Below are positions 21,722 through 32,849 of a stretch of 64,000 nucleotides of DNA, piece after piece (position 1 is the first letter of the stretch; each line of letters begins with the position of its first letter). The DNA lies in assembly GCA_016718565.1 (NCBI GenBank), contig JADKCZ010000013.1, positions 67,278 through 131,277 on the forward strand. Reading direction: 5' to 3'. The notes under the pieces are model-generated. The model had not been told where the DNA came from. It saw only the letters and a program-made list of their open reading frames with translations, and did not search any database. The DNA is from Anaeromyxobacter sp. GTDB lineage: Bacteria; Myxococcota; Myxococcia; Myxococcales; Anaeromyxobacteraceae. The translations under genes were made by a program, and so were the position numbers.

Positions 21722-22623
21722 GCGGCGTGGCGCTGCCGGCGGGCCAGGAAGGGGAGCAGCACCTCGTCGAGCGGCCGGTCGGTGCGGCACAGGGCGTAGT
21801 CCACGTCCTGCTCGGCCGCCTCGCGCTTCACCTGGGCCAGCCAGCCCTCCATCACCTCGAGGTAGCCGGCGCGGATGTCCCGGCCGTTGGCCTCCACCGA
21901 GCGGCCGTCCTCGGTGGAGAGGAAGAGGGTGGGGTCCTGGTAGGGGAACTCCAGCTCGGCCGGGTCGAGCACGTGGAAGAGGGTCACCTCGTGCTTGCGG
22001 CGCGACAGCAGGGCCAGCTGCTTGAGCGCCTTCTGGTCCTGGTCGAACAGGTCGGTCAGCACCACCACCGCGGCGCGCCGCGGCGCGTGCTCCACCAGCC
22101 AGTCCACCGCCGCGGCCAGCCGGGTGCCGCCCTTCCCCTCGGCGCCGGAGAGGGCCTCCACGATGGGCAGGAGGTGCCCGGCCGAGGCGGCCGGCGGGAT
22201 GGCGCGCACCACCTGGTCGGCGCACAGCACCAGCCCGGCCGCGTCGGCCTGGCGCACCAGCAGGTAGGCCAGCGAGGCGGCCAGCGACGAGGCGTACTCC
22301 AGCTTGGTGAGCCGCCCCTCGGCCCCCTTCCAGCCCATCGACCCGGAGGCGTCCACCACCAGGTAGCAGCGCAGGTTGGTCTCCTGCTCGAACTGCTTCA
22401 CGTAGTACTTGTCGAACTTGCCGTAGGCCTTCCAGTCGATGCGCCGCACGTCGTCGCCGGGGGCGTACTCCTTGTGCTCGGCGAACTCGACCGACTGCCC
22501 GTGGTGCGGCGAGCGGTGCAGCCCGGAGAGGATGCCCTCGGTGACCGCCCGCACCCGCAGCTTGAGCGTGCCGAGCTTGGCCAGCACGGCCGGGTCGAGC
22601 AGGGAGCGCTTCGGGTCGGTCAT
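21718..22623 (-). CDS. DUF58 domain protein
   Basis: 301 aa cytosolic protein with the DUF58 signature EYAPGDDVRRIDWKAYGK (52-69) and a VWA-like fold containing VVDASGSMGWKG with Asp91. Partner of MoxR AAA+ ATPases in almost all genomes that carry both. ATG at 22623, 34 bases after the moxR stop; overlaps the following BatA-like gene by 4 bases. Confidence 0.9.
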   Translation of the reverse strand: MTDPKRSLLDPAVLAKLGTLKLRVRAVTEGILSGLHRSPHHGQSVEFAEHKEYAPGDDVRRIDWKAYGKFDKYYVKQFEQETNLRCYLVVDASGSMGWKGAEGRLTKLEYASSLAASLAYLLVRQADAAGLVLCADQVVRAIPPAASAGHLLPIVEALSGAEGKGGTRLAAAVDWLVEHAPRRAAVVVLTDLFDQDQKALKQLALLSRRKHEVTLFHVLDPAELEFPYQDPTLFLSTEDGRSVEANGRDIRAGYLEVMEGWLAQVKREAAEQDVDYALCRTDRPLDEVLLPFLARRQRHAA

Positions 22624-22657
22624 GGCGTCACGTGGCGCGCGCCGGGCCGGGGCGGCC

Positions 22658-23691
<1,034 letters not shown>

Positions 23692-23695
<4 letters not shown>

Positions 23696-25402
23696 GGATG
23701 TCCTTGGCCCGGGCGTGGGCCCGTGGCGCCCTGCAGTATCTCCGCGAAGCGGCGCTCGCGCGAGGCGCCGCCCGGGTCGCCGAGCGCCTCGGCGCTGAGC
23801 GCCAGGCCGGCGTGGATCTCGGGGTCGAATGGGTCCTGCCGGTTGGCCTCGATCAGGTGCTGCCGGGCGCCGGCGTGGTCCTTCTTCTCCACCAGCAGCC
23901 GCGCCAGCTGCACCCGCAGCGCCGCGTAGTCGGGCGACCAGCCGATGGCGTCGCGCAGCACCTTCTCGGCCTCGGCCTTCTGGCCGGTCATGACCGCGGC
24001 GATGGCGTACTGGTTGGCCAGGATGGGCACCTTGGCCCCGGCCCGATCGATGGCCTTGCGGTACTCGACGCGCGCCGCCGTCCAGCGGCCGCGCTCGCGG
24101 AAGAGCTGGCCGAGCCGGGCGTGGTTGCGCGAGGCCTGGTCGGGCAGGGCGGCCCACTCGGCCCAGGGCCCGCCCTGCTTGGGGTCGTCCTTGAAGCGCA
24201 GCCGGGCCAGCGCGTTGGCGCCCCCGCGCGGCAGCGGCCGGGTGGCCATGTGGCTGCGCCAGGCGGCGGTGAACTCGGGCCAGGTGGTGCCGAGGGCCCT
24301 GGCCACCGCGGCGTCGGCGGAGGCGCCGCCGGCCACGAGATCCAGCGCCCGGGCCACCGCCGCGGTGCCGCCGCGCTTCACCATCACCTCCACCGCCAGC
24401 ACCACCTCGGCGTAGGCCAGCGCCGCCAGCTCCTGGGTGGGCAGCTTGGCCATGGAGGGGTGCATCTGCTCGAAGGTCACCAGCTTGTTGGCCTCCAGCG
24501 CCTGGCGCACCAGCGCCGCCGAGTAGGGCGAGAACCCCTCGCCGCCGGCGCCGCGCCAGCGCGTCTCCCACCACTTGGCCACGCCCTCGTGCAGCCAGAT
24601 GGGCGTGTCCGGGCCGGCCTTCAGGCTCACCACGTGGTGCACGAACTCGTGGGCCGCGGTGTCCAGCCAGTCGTAGCCGGTCACCAGCGCCTTGGGCGAG
24701 ACCAGCATGAGCTTCTGGTACTTGCAGAGCGCGATGGTGCCGGAGCCGCGGATCTCGGCCTCGGTGAGGGAGGAGAGGCGGGCCAGCTCGGCCACCCCGT
24801 TGAGGATCTCGACGCGCACCTTGCCCGGGGGGGCCAGGCCCAGGTCGGCGGCCAGGGCGGCCCGCTGCGCCTCCAGCGTCTCCAGCAGGTAGGGGACCAG
24901 CACCTCGTCCTTGCCCTTGGGGTAGGCCACCACGAAGTGGTCGCTCTCGGCGGTGGCCCAGGTCTTCTCCAGCGCGGCGGCGTTGCGGGCGATGCGCAGG
25001 AAGCCGCCCGGATCGGCGCGCCCGCCGGCCGGCCTCCAGCAGCGCCACCGCCTCCTGGTAGCGGTGCTGGTAGAGCCGCAGCAGGCCGAGCGCCCCCTGG
25101 CCGGCCCCGTCCTGCGGGTACCCGGCCGCGTGGGCCTCGATGAAGGGGGCGGTGGAGGCCACGTCCTCGTCGAGCAGGCGCGAGACGGCCTCCGGCAGGT
25201 TCACCGGCGGGTCGGCCACCGTCGGCGGCGGCGGCGTGGAGATCGGGCCGCTCGGGGTGACCTCGGCCAGCGCGGCGGTGGAGAGCAGGCAGAGGAGCGC
25301 CGCCGTGAGCCGCAGGGCGCGCCTCGACTCCGCGCCCGCTGCGCGGCGGCTCCGCTCGGCACGAACGGATCCAGGGGTAGCGGCCTCGGGTCGGGCGCTC
25401 AC
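23692..25402 (-). CDS. Secreted peptidase-MA/TPR protein (frameshifted near 25025)
   Basis: The N-terminal part (GTG at 25402, overlapping the previous stop) reads as a signal peptide (RALRLTAALLCLLSTAALA) and TPR-like helices up to EAVALLEAG near 25030. The protein then continues in another frame with ADPGGFLRIARNAAALEKTW. The span is 1711 bases; removing one extra base gives about 569 codons. The second part has the gluzincin zinc site AAHEFVHH (near 24634-24652) with WLHEGVAKWWE as the likely third ligand, then TPR repeats. It is probably a periplasmic metallopeptidase-like scaffold in the MoxR operon. The break lies in a G/C-rich stretch and is most likely a sequencing error. Confidence 0.72.
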
Positions 25403-28400
25403 TTGACCAGCTCCTCGTAGTAGCGCTGCACCTCGTTCTTGTAGCGCTCGGGGGCCCCCTGCTTCATGGCCTCGAGCAGGTCCTTGCGGAACTCCTCCGA
25501 GATGCGGTGGGCCTCGGCGCCGGGGATCTCCACCTTCTCCTGGGTGGGGTCGCCGGTGTCGCCCTGCTGCTCGCCCTGCCCCGACTCGCCGAACGGGAAC
25601 GGGAAGCCGCCGCCCGGCTGGCCGGGGCCTCGCTGCTTGCCCATCTTCTCCAGCCCCTCCTTGAAGCGGGAGAGGGCGTCCAGCGCCGCCTGCTGCTCGC
25701 CGTGGCCGCGCTGGGCGTTGCGCTGCCCCAGCTCGCCGGCCGCCTGGCCCATGTGGCCGCGGGTCTCGCCCAGCAGCTGCGGCGCGCCCGGCGGGAAGAC
25801 CGGCGCCTTCTGCATGAGCTGGCCGAGCTTCTGCTGCAGCTCGCCGGCCTTGCGCTCCAGCCCCTGCTGCCGCCGGGCCAGCTCGTCGAGCTTGCCGCCC
25901 TCCATCGGCGTCAGCGCCTGGCGCGGGTCGGGCTGCAGCTTGGCCAGCTCGCGCGCCACCTCGGCCAGCTTCTGCCCGGCCTGGGTGGCCTGCTGCTGCG
26001 CCTCGCGCAGCGAGAGCGGGTCCTTGGAGGTGGCGCCCGGCACCCGCTCGGCCAGCGCCGCGTCCTCCTCCAGCGCCATGGCCAGCCGGCGCGTCGGCGC
26101 CACCGCCCGCATGGTCATCTCCTGCGAGGCCTCCAGGTCCTTCATGGCCAGGGCCCGCTGCAGGTCGGCCAGGGCCTCCTGGGCGGCGTCCAGGTCCGGC
26201 TCGGACCGCTCCGGCGTGCCGGGCTGGGCCCGCTCCAGGTCGGCGCGGGCGTCCTTGGCCAGCTGCTCCAGCCGCCGGGTCTGCTCGCGCGCCTTGTCCA
26301 GCTTGCCGGCCATGCGCTTGCGCAGCTCGGAGCGCACCCGCTCGGTCTCGGCGGCGGCCTGGTCCTGCTCGGCCTGCACCTTCTCCAGCTGCTCCTTGAA
26401 GGCCAGCATCTCCTTCATCAGCTCGGCCTGCTTCTCGTCCGGCACCTCGCTGGCGCGCTTCATCCCGGCCATCATCTCGTCGAGCTGGCCGGCCATCTGC
26501 TCCAGCGCCTTCATGGCGGCGGCCACGTCGCCGCGCTTGACCGCCTCCTCGGCGGCGTCCAGCCCGGACTTCAGGTCGTCCTGCTTCGACAGCTCCGCCA
26601 TGGCCTCGGCGTTCATGTGCTCGTCGTGGAAGCCGCGGGCGGTCTCGGCCATGCGGGCCATCAGCTCCTGCATCCGCTCGCGCAGCGTGCGGAGCTGGGC
26701 CAGCACCTCCTGCTTGGCCTGCTCGGTGGGGGCGTCGCGCAGCTGCTCCAGCATCTCCTGCAGGTCGCGCCGGCCGGCCGCCAGGTCCCTGGCCATGCGC
26801 AGCAGGTCCTCGGCGCGCGCCTTGTCGAAGAGCTGCTCCAGGTAGAGCACCCCCTTCTCCAGCTCGTCGTCGAGCAGCCGGTCGAAGGCCGCCATCTGCG
26901 CGGCCGGGCTCTCCACCGGCGCCTGCTGGGCCAGCAGGCGGGCCACCACCTGGCGGGTGGCGGTGACGCGCTGCTCGGCGGTGCGCACCCCGGCCGCCAC
27001 GTTGGCGAGGGCCGGGGCCACCTCGCGGGGCGCGGCCTTGTCCTTGCGCAGCTCGGCCGCCACCCGGCGCAGCCGCTCGTGCGCCGCCCGCACCTTGGCG
27101 TCGAGCGCCACCGCCAGCGGCAGCCGGGGCACGGTGCCCACGCCGCCGGCCGCGAAGGTCTCGAGCCGGTCGCCCAGCACGGCCACCAGCTCCTCCCAGG
27201 CGGCGCGGGCCTTCTCCATGGCCAGGCGCCGGTGCTCCGCCTCGCTGTAGAGCTTGACCGACTGGGTGGCGCTGGCCCCCTTCTTCGGGCCGGAGATGGC
27301 GTCGTTGTCGAGCACCTCCAGCCAGTAGAGCAGCCGGTCGCCCTCGCCCAGCCGCTCGGCCGAGAGCGGCAGGTCCAGGCCGCCGGAGTCGCGCCGCAGC
27401 CCCGGCAGGGCGCGCACCGGCCGGCGCCGCTCCACGCCGCCCGGGGCGCGCGTCACCAGGGTGAGGCCGTCGAGGCCGAAGTCGTCCTCGGCCTGCCACT
27501 CCACCCGCACCACGGTGTCCGGCTTCACCTCCAGCTCGGCCGCCGGGGCGGTGATGCGCACGGTGGGGAAGGCGTCGGGCTCGACCACCAGCGGGATGGG
27601 CGGCCCCTCGGCCACGGTGCGGCCCGAGGCGCTGCGGAAGCGGAAGCGGTAGGTGCCGCCGTCGCCGACCACCAGGGAGCCCGAGAGGTCTCGGCCGCCG
27701 GTGACGGTGAGGGCCAGGCGCTGGATGGGGGGCGGCGCGGGGGTGGGGCGCCGCGGCGGGCGGCGGCGGAGCCAGCGCCAGCGCCGATGCCCGGGCCGGC
27801 GCCCTGGGCGGACGCAGCGCCCGCAGCGGCGCCCCGCGCCTCGGCCGCCCCGCCCTGGCCGGCCGGGCCCGGGCCCTGGGTCGCGGCCGGGGGCAGCCCC
27901 GCCACCGTGAGCTCCAGCTCGGCCGCCTCCACCTCCCGGTCGGCCCGGGTCTTCAGGGTGACCTCGGTCCCCTTGGGCGCGCGGATCTCGCCGCCGGTGC
28001 CGGAGAGGGTGCGGTCCTCGCGGTGGGTGTGGGCCGGGAAGCGGTAGGTGAGCTCGATGTCGCCGGTGATGGGGTCGAGCGACGGGCCGGTCTCGGGCGC
28101 CGGGTCGCCCGCCACCACCCGGGCGTAGGCGGTGCCGAGGGCGCCGCCGCCCACCAGGAAGGCCAGCGCGTGCAGCCCCGCCACGCCCACGAGCGCCCAG
28201 CCGGCCCGGCGGGCCGGGCGCGACGGGATGGCCGCCGTGAGGTCCAGGCCGCGGACCGCGTCGGCGGTGCGGGTCACGTGGGCGTCGAGGAGGGCCACCG
28301 AGACCCCGCCGGAGGAGAGCAGCGCCGGCCGCTGGCGGGTCAGCTCCACCGCCGAGACCAGGTCGGAGCGCAGCGCCGGGGAGGCGGCCGCCACCGTGCG

Positions 28401-28667
28401 GGCCACCCCCTCGGCCGTCCAGGTCCCCTGGCGGAGCTGCCGGACGGCCCAGGTGAGGGCCGCGAGCAGGGAGAAGGCCGCCGCGCCCAGGGCCACCGGC
28501 CTGGCGGCGCCGGCCCGCGCGCCCAGGGCCAGGACCGCAGCCCCGGCCAGGACGGCCGCCAGGGCCACGGCCAGCCCGCTGGCTGCCGCGGCGGCCAGGA
28601 TCACCTGGCTCCGCCGCCTCTTCGCCCGATCGAGGAGGCGGGAGATGTCACCGTAGTCTGCCGACAT
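25399..28667 (-). CDS. DUF4175-type membrane protein with long coiled coil (frameshifted near 27745)
   Basis: The N-terminus (ATG 28667, MSADYGDISRLLDRAKRRR) has two adjacent hydrophobic helices (~22-75), another near 165-185, then an Ig-like periplasmic domain. The frame changes in the Gly/Pro/Ala-rich stretch around 27725-27765, after which the sequence reads LALTVTGGRDLSGSLVVGDGG and then about 700 residues rich in Glu, Lys, Gln and Leu, clearly coiled coil. The span of 3269 bases needs one extra base to be a multiple of three, giving about 1089 aa. Family DUF4175; function unknown. First gene of the MoxR operon, divergent from the ECF sigma gene. Likely intact in the organism. Confidence 0.72.
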
Positions 28668-28787
28668 GCTGGATCCTGGCATCGTAAGGCGGTTCGGCCC
28701 TGCGGACCACCCCACCTGGGGTCCGGAGCGTGTGGTAAACAGGCACACGCCTCGGTGAATTCGCCTCTCCCCCCGAGCGTCCAACCA

Positions 28788-29402
28788 ATGGAAGCGGACG
28801 ACCTCTCGCTGGTCGAGTCAGCCAAGGCCGGCGACACGGGCGCCTTCACGGCGCTGGTCGTGCGCTACCAGAGGAAGGTCTACGCCGTGGCGCTCGGCAT
28901 CGTGAAGGATCCGGACTCGGCCTGGGACGTCGCCCAGGAGGCCTTCGTGCGGGTCCACAAGCACCTGCCCGAGTTCAAGGGCGACTCGGCCTTCACCACC
29001 TGGCTCTTCCGCATCGCCACCCACCTGGCCATCGACTCGGTGCGCAAGGAGCGCAAGAGCCAGAAGGACGACATCGACGACCTGCGCGAGGTGGACCTGG
29101 AAGGGGCCGGCGACGGCATCCTCTCCACCTCCCTCGGGCAGGACCCGCGCGAGAACGCGCTGCGGCGCGAGCTGGCCGGCAAGCTCACCGAGGCCCTGGC
29201 CACCCTGCCGGTCATCCACCGGGAGATCCTGGTGCTGCGCGAGGTGGAGGGGCTGTCGTACGAGGAGCTGGCGGCGCGGCTGGGCATCCAGAAGGGCACG
29301 GTGATGAGCCGGCTCTTCCACGCCAGGAAGAAGATGCAGGCGGCGCTGGCGGAGTACGCCGGGGTGGCCGTCGGCGGCAGCACCACGGGAGGCGAGGCGT
29401 AG
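28788..29402 (+). CDS. ECF (RpoE-like) RNA polymerase sigma factor
   Basis: 204 aa. Sigma region 2 spans ~15-85 (ALVVRYQRKVYAVALGIVKDPDSAWDVAQEAFVRVHKHL ... FTTWLFRIATHLAIDSVRKER, given here in parts). Region 4 spans ~135-190 (LPVIHREILVLREVEGLSYEELAARLGIQKGTVMSRLFHARKKM). It starts 121 bases from the divergent DUF4175 gene and is followed at 15 bases by a zinc-finger anti-sigma gene, the usual arrangement for an envelope-responsive ECF pair. The divergent MoxR operon is a natural regulon candidate (inference). Confidence 0.92.
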   Translation: MEADDLSLVESAKAGDTGAFTALVVRYQRKVYAVALGIVKDPDSAWDVAQEAFVRVHKHLPEFKGDSAFTTWLFRIATHLAIDSVRKERKSQKDDIDDLREVDLEGAGDGILSTSLGQDPRENALRRELAGKLTEALATLPVIHREILVLREVEGLSYEELAARLGIQKGTVMSRLFHARKKMQAALAEYAGVAVGGSTTGGEA

Positions 29403-29417
29403 TCTTCGAGGAACACC

Positions 29418-29894
29418 ATGGGCGAGTGCACCACCTACAGGCCGATGATCGGGGCGCGCGAGGGCGAGCTCTCCCTCGAGGAGTCCGCCGCCCTCACGCG
29501 GCACCTGGCCGGCTGCCCGGGCTGCGGCGCCTTCGCGGCCGACCTGGCCGCCACCGAGGGGCTGGTGTCGGAGGCGCTGCTGGCCGCCGCGGCGCGGCGC
29601 GACTTCGCCCCGTTCGTGGACCAGGTGCTGGCCCGGGTGGCGGCCGACCGGCCCGTGAGCCTGCTCGAGCGGCTGCGCCGCGGCTTCCGGCTGCACCCCG
29701 GCCTGTCCCTGGGCGGCGCGCTGGCCCCCGTGGTGGCAGCCCTGGCCCTCGTGATGTACCTTCGCGGTGGGAGCAGCAACGACCTCGCCGCCGCCAGCTC
29801 GCTGGAGGTCCACGCCGAGGGGCGCGCCACCACCATCATCCAGTCGGCCGACGGCCCGCTGGTGCTGTTCGACGACGACGACGACGCCTCGTGA
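29418..29894 (+). CDS. Zinc-finger anti-sigma factor, single-pass membrane
   Basis: 158 aa. The N-terminal zinc-finger-type anti-sigma domain contains HLAGCPGCGAF (His-x3-Cys-x2-Cys). One hydrophobic segment (GGALAPVVAALALVMYL, ~98-114) places the C-terminus outside the cytoplasm. The C-terminus ends in an acidic run of Asp residues. It sits directly after the ECF sigma gene, so it most likely sequesters that sigma at the membrane. Confidence 0.82.
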   Translation: MGECTTYRPMIGAREGELSLEESAALTRHLAGCPGCGAFAADLAATEGLVSEALLAAAARRDFAPFVDQVLARVAADRPVSLLERLRRGFRLHPGLSLGGALAPVVAALALVMYLRGGSSNDLAAASSLEVHAEGRATTIIQSADGPLVLFDDDDDAS

Positions 29895-29914
29895 CCGCGG
29901 TGGGAGAGACCCCG

Positions 29915-30337
29915 ATGAAGCGCCTCACCGCCACCTGCCTCGCCCTGCTGCTGGCCCCCGCGCTCGCGCTGGCCGACGTGCCGGTGCGGGTGCGGGTCCT
30001 GAAGGGCTCGCGCCAGGGCCCGGCGCTGGTGGACCCCCGGCTCGGCGACCTGGCCAAGCAGCTCGGCAAGCTGTCGTACCTGCGCTGGGACCAGGTGAGC
30101 GAGCAGCGGCTCTCCATGGCCGACAAGAAGACCGAGTTCGTGCCCCTGCCCGACGGCGAGAACGTGGCGCTCACCGTGCAGGAGGTCCGCGGCGACACCG
30201 TGACGGTGGAGGTGGCGCTGGCGCAGCGCAACACCATGTCGCGCCTCACCATCGAGAAGGGCCAGCGCATCGTGCACCAGGTGTCGGGCGAGAAGGCCGG
30301 CGTGGCCTACTTCGTCACCGTGCACGCCTGGCCGTAG
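29915..30337 (+). CDS. Secreted protein of unknown function in the sigma/anti-sigma operon
   Basis: 140 aa with a clear Sec signal peptide (MKRLTATCLALLLAPALALA). The mature part (DVPVRVRVLKGSRQGPALVDPRLGDL and onward) is beta-rich and has no motif I recognise. GGGAGA lies 7 bases before the ATG; a GTG at 29891 in the same frame is less likely. Placed after the anti-sigma gene, it could be a periplasmic component or target of that stress system. No function is assigned. Confidence 0.7.
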   Translation: MKRLTATCLALLLAPALALADVPVRVRVLKGSRQGPALVDPRLGDLAKQLGKLSYLRWDQVSEQRLSMADKKTEFVPLPDGENVALTVQEVRGDTVTVEVALAQRNTMSRLTIEKGQRIVHQVSGEKAGVAYFVTVHAWP

Positions 30338-30354
30338 GGCCGGGCGCCCCCGCC

Positions 30355-31275
30355 CTACCCCGCCGACGAGCCGCCGCCGTGGGCCGTCCACTCGGCGTGG
30401 AAGCGGTCGAGCGCCTCGTCGAGCCTGAGCGGCTTGTGGCGCAGCAGCGCGGCGGCGCGGGTCACGACCAGGCCGCCGCTGAGCGGGCGCGGGGCGGGCA
30501 GCTTCACGTCGGCGGTGAGCACCGGCTGGATGGCGCCGGTGAGGCCGAAGCGGCGGGCCACCGCCTCGGCGAAGGTCACGCGGGTGCACACGCCGGCGTC
30601 GCTCAGGTGCAGCACCCCGCGGTAGTCGTGCTCCAGCAGCAGCTCCAGGCACATGGCGGCGCCGCTGGCGGCCAGGGTGGTGGAGACCCGCTGGTCCACG
30701 AAGGCCTTGACCACCTCGCCGCGGGTGAGCTTCTCCACCACCTGGGTGGCGAAGGTGGGCTTGGCGCCCTTCCGGCCGCTGTAGACCACCGCCACCCGGG
30801 CCACGGCGCAGTCTGGGGCCAGCAGCAGCGCCGCCTCCTCGCCGCAGCGCTTGGAGCGGGCGTAGGCGCCGCGCGGGTTGGGGCGGGCCTCCTCGTCGTA
30901 GGGGCCGGCCTCGCCGTCGAAGACGTAGTCGGTGGAGACCGCCACCAGGCGCGCGCCCAGCGCCCGGCAGGCGCGGGCCACCTCGGCGGTGCCGTCCACG
31001 TTGGCGCGCCAGGCCATGAGGGGGTCGCGCTCGCAGCCGTCCACGTCGGTGGCGGCGCCGGCGTGCAGCACGGCCTGGGCCCCGAAGGCCCGCAGGGCGG
31101 CCTCCACCGAGTGGCCGTCGCCGAGGTCCACCTGGACGTAGCGGTACGGACCGGGCGGCAGGCGGCAGGGGCCGCGGCCCAGGGCCAGGACCTCGTGCCC
31201 GGGGGCGCCCTCGCAGAGCAGCCGCACCGCCTCGCTGCCCAGCAGGCCGTTGGCGCCGGTGACGGCGACCTTCAC
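30355..31275 (-). CDS. rfbD: dTDP-4-dehydrorhamnose reductase
   Basis: 306 aa short-chain dehydrogenase. The Rossmann start MKVAVTGANGLLGSEAVRLL, STDYVFDGEAGPYDEEARPNP and the catalytic YARSKRCGE (YxxxK) match RfbD. Last step of dTDP-L-rhamnose synthesis. The GTG start overlaps the rfbB stop by 4 bases. Last gene of the rfbA-rfbC-rfbB-rfbD operon. Confidence 0.88.
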   Translation of the reverse strand: MKVAVTGANGLLGSEAVRLLCEGAPGHEVLALGRGPCRLPPGPYRYVQVDLGDGHSVEAALRAFGAQAVLHAGAATDVDGCERDPLMAWRANVDGTAEVARACRALGARLVAVSTDYVFDGEAGPYDEEARPNPRGAYARSKRCGEEAALLLAPDCAVARVAVVYSGRKGAKPTFATQVVEKLTRGEVVKAFVDQRVSTTLAASGAAMCLELLLEHDYRGVLHLSDAGVCTRVTFAEAVARRFGLTGAIQPVLTADVKLPAPRPLSGGLVVTRAAALLRHKPLRLDEALDRFHAEWTAHGGGSSAG

Positions 31276-32285
31276 GTGCGGGCCCCGTACTGCGTCTCGT
31301 AGTACTTGAGGTACTCGCCCGAGATGATCCGCTCCCACCAGGGCCGGTGGTCCACGTACCAGGCCACCGTGGCGGCCAGGGCCTCCTCGAACCTGTGGAG
31401 CGGCGCCCAGCCGAGCTGGTCGTAGGACTTGCTGGCGTCGATGGCGTAGCGCCGGTCGTGGCCCAGCCGGTCCTTCACGTAGGTGATGAGCGTCTCCGGC
31501 TTGCCGAGCAGCCGCAGCACCTGCTTGACGATGTCGATGTTGTGGCGCTCGGAGGCCGCCCCGAAGTTGTAGACCTGCCCGGCCCGGCCCTTCTCCAGCG
31601 CCGCCAGCAGGCCGCGGCAGTGGTCCTCCACGTGGATCCAGTCGCGCACGTTCATGCCGTCGCCGTACACCGGCAGCGGCCGGTCGCGCAGCGCGTTGGC
31701 GATCATGAGCGGGATGAGCTTCTCGGGGAACTGGTAGGGCCCGTAGTTGTTGGAGCAGCGGGTCACCACCACCCCCAGGCCGAAGGTGTGGGCGTAGGCC
31801 AGGGCCAGGAGGTCGCTCGAGGCCTTGGAGGCCGAGTAGGGCGACGACGGGTCGAGCGGGGTCTGCTCGGTGAACAGGCCGGTGGGCCCCAGCGAGCCGT
31901 AGACCTCGTCGGTGGAGACGTGCAGGAAGCGCTTCACCTCCAGCTGGCGGGCCGCCTCCAGCAGCACCTGGGTGCCGCGCACGTTGGTCTCGATGAAGAC
32001 CGACGGCGCCAGGATGGAGCGGTCCACGTGGCTCTCGGCGGCCAGGTGCAGGATGGCGTCGATGCGCTCGGTGCGGATGAGGTCGGCCACCAGCTCGCCG
32101 TTGCAGATGTCGCCGCGCACGAAGCGGTAGCGCGGGTTGGCCGCCAGGTCGGCCAGGTTCTCGGCGTTGCCGGCGTAGGTGAGCTTGTCGAGGTTCACCA
32201 CCCGCCAGTCCGGCCGCTCGGCCAGCAGCAGGCGCACCAGGTTGGAGCCGATGAAGCCGCTGCCGCCGGTGAGGAGGACGTTCAT
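31272..32285 (-). CDS. rfbB: dTDP-glucose 4,6-dehydratase
   Basis: 337 aa extended SDR. NAD-binding GGSGFIGSNLVR is at the N-terminus. STDEVYGSLGPTGLFTE, YSASKASSDLL (YxxxK) and the substrate-binding TRCSNNYGPYQFPEKLIPL segment are diagnostic. Second step of dTDP-rhamnose synthesis. It is immediately adjacent to rfbC (no gap). Confidence 0.95.
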   Translation of the reverse strand: MNVLLTGGSGFIGSNLVRLLLAERPDWRVVNLDKLTYAGNAENLADLAANPRYRFVRGDICNGELVADLIRTERIDAILHLAAESHVDRSILAPSVFIETNVRGTQVLLEAARQLEVKRFLHVSTDEVYGSLGPTGLFTEQTPLDPSSPYSASKASSDLLALAYAHTFGLGVVVTRCSNNYGPYQFPEKLIPLMIANALRDRPLPVYGDGMNVRDWIHVEDHCRGLLAALEKGRAGQVYNFGAASERHNIDIVKQVLRLLGKPETLITYVKDRLGHDRRYAIDASKSYDQLGWAPLHRFEEALAATVAWYVDHRPWWERIISGEYLKYYETQYGART

Positions 32286-32849
32286 CTAGGCCAGCTCGCT
32301 TTCCGCGAAGAGGGGGGCCTCGGCCAGCGCGACGCCGCGGGCGTCCTTGGCCGAGACCGAGGGGGTGAGGCCCTCGAGCGGCCAGGCGACGCCCAGGGCC
32401 GGGTCGTCCCAGCGGATGCACTGCTCGTCGGCCGGGGAGTAGTAGGCGGTGGTCTTGTAGAGGAACTCGGCCTCCGGCGAGAGCACCAGGAAGCCGTGGG
32501 CGAAGCCCTCCGGGATCCAGAGCTGCCGCTTCGACTCGGCCGACAGCACCTCGCCCACCCACCTGCCGCAGGTGGGCGAGCCGCGCCGCAGGTCCACCGC
32601 CACGTCGTAGACCGCGCCGCGGGTCACCCGCACCAGCTTCCCCTGCGGGTTGGGGCGCTGGTAGTGCAGCCCGCGCAGCACGCCGCGGGCCGACAGGCTG
32701 CTGTTGTCCTGCACGAAGTCGAGCGGCCGCCCCAGCGCCGCCTCCAGCTGGCGGCGGTTGAAGCTCTCGAAGAAGTGGCCGCGGGCGTCGCCGAAGACCT
32801 TGGGCTCGACGACCACCACGTCCGGGATGGCGGTGGGGCGGGTTTCCAT
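32286..32849 (-). CDS. rfbC: dTDP-4-dehydrorhamnose 3,5-epimerase
   Basis: 187 aa cupin enzyme, typical length. VVVEPKVFGDARGHFFESFN, the catalytic-site region QDNSSLSARGVLRGLHYQ and WIPEGFAHGFLVLSPEAEFLYKTT are all present. ATG overlaps the rfbA stop by one base. Confidence 0.95.
   Translation of the reverse strand: METRPTAIPDVVVVEPKVFGDARGHFFESFNRRQLEAALGRPLDFVQDNSSLSARGVLRGLHYQRPNPQGKLVRVTRGAVYDVAVDLRRGSPTCGRWVGEVLSAESKRQLWIPEGFAHGFLVLSPEAEFLYKTTAYYSPADEQCIRWDDPALGVAWPLEGLTPSVSAKDARGVALAEAPLFAESELA

Noticed and set aside
25507..28047. 846-codon + strand open frame
   Set aside because: Antisense to the DUF4175 coiled-coil gene; Leu/Gly/His-rich with no family features.
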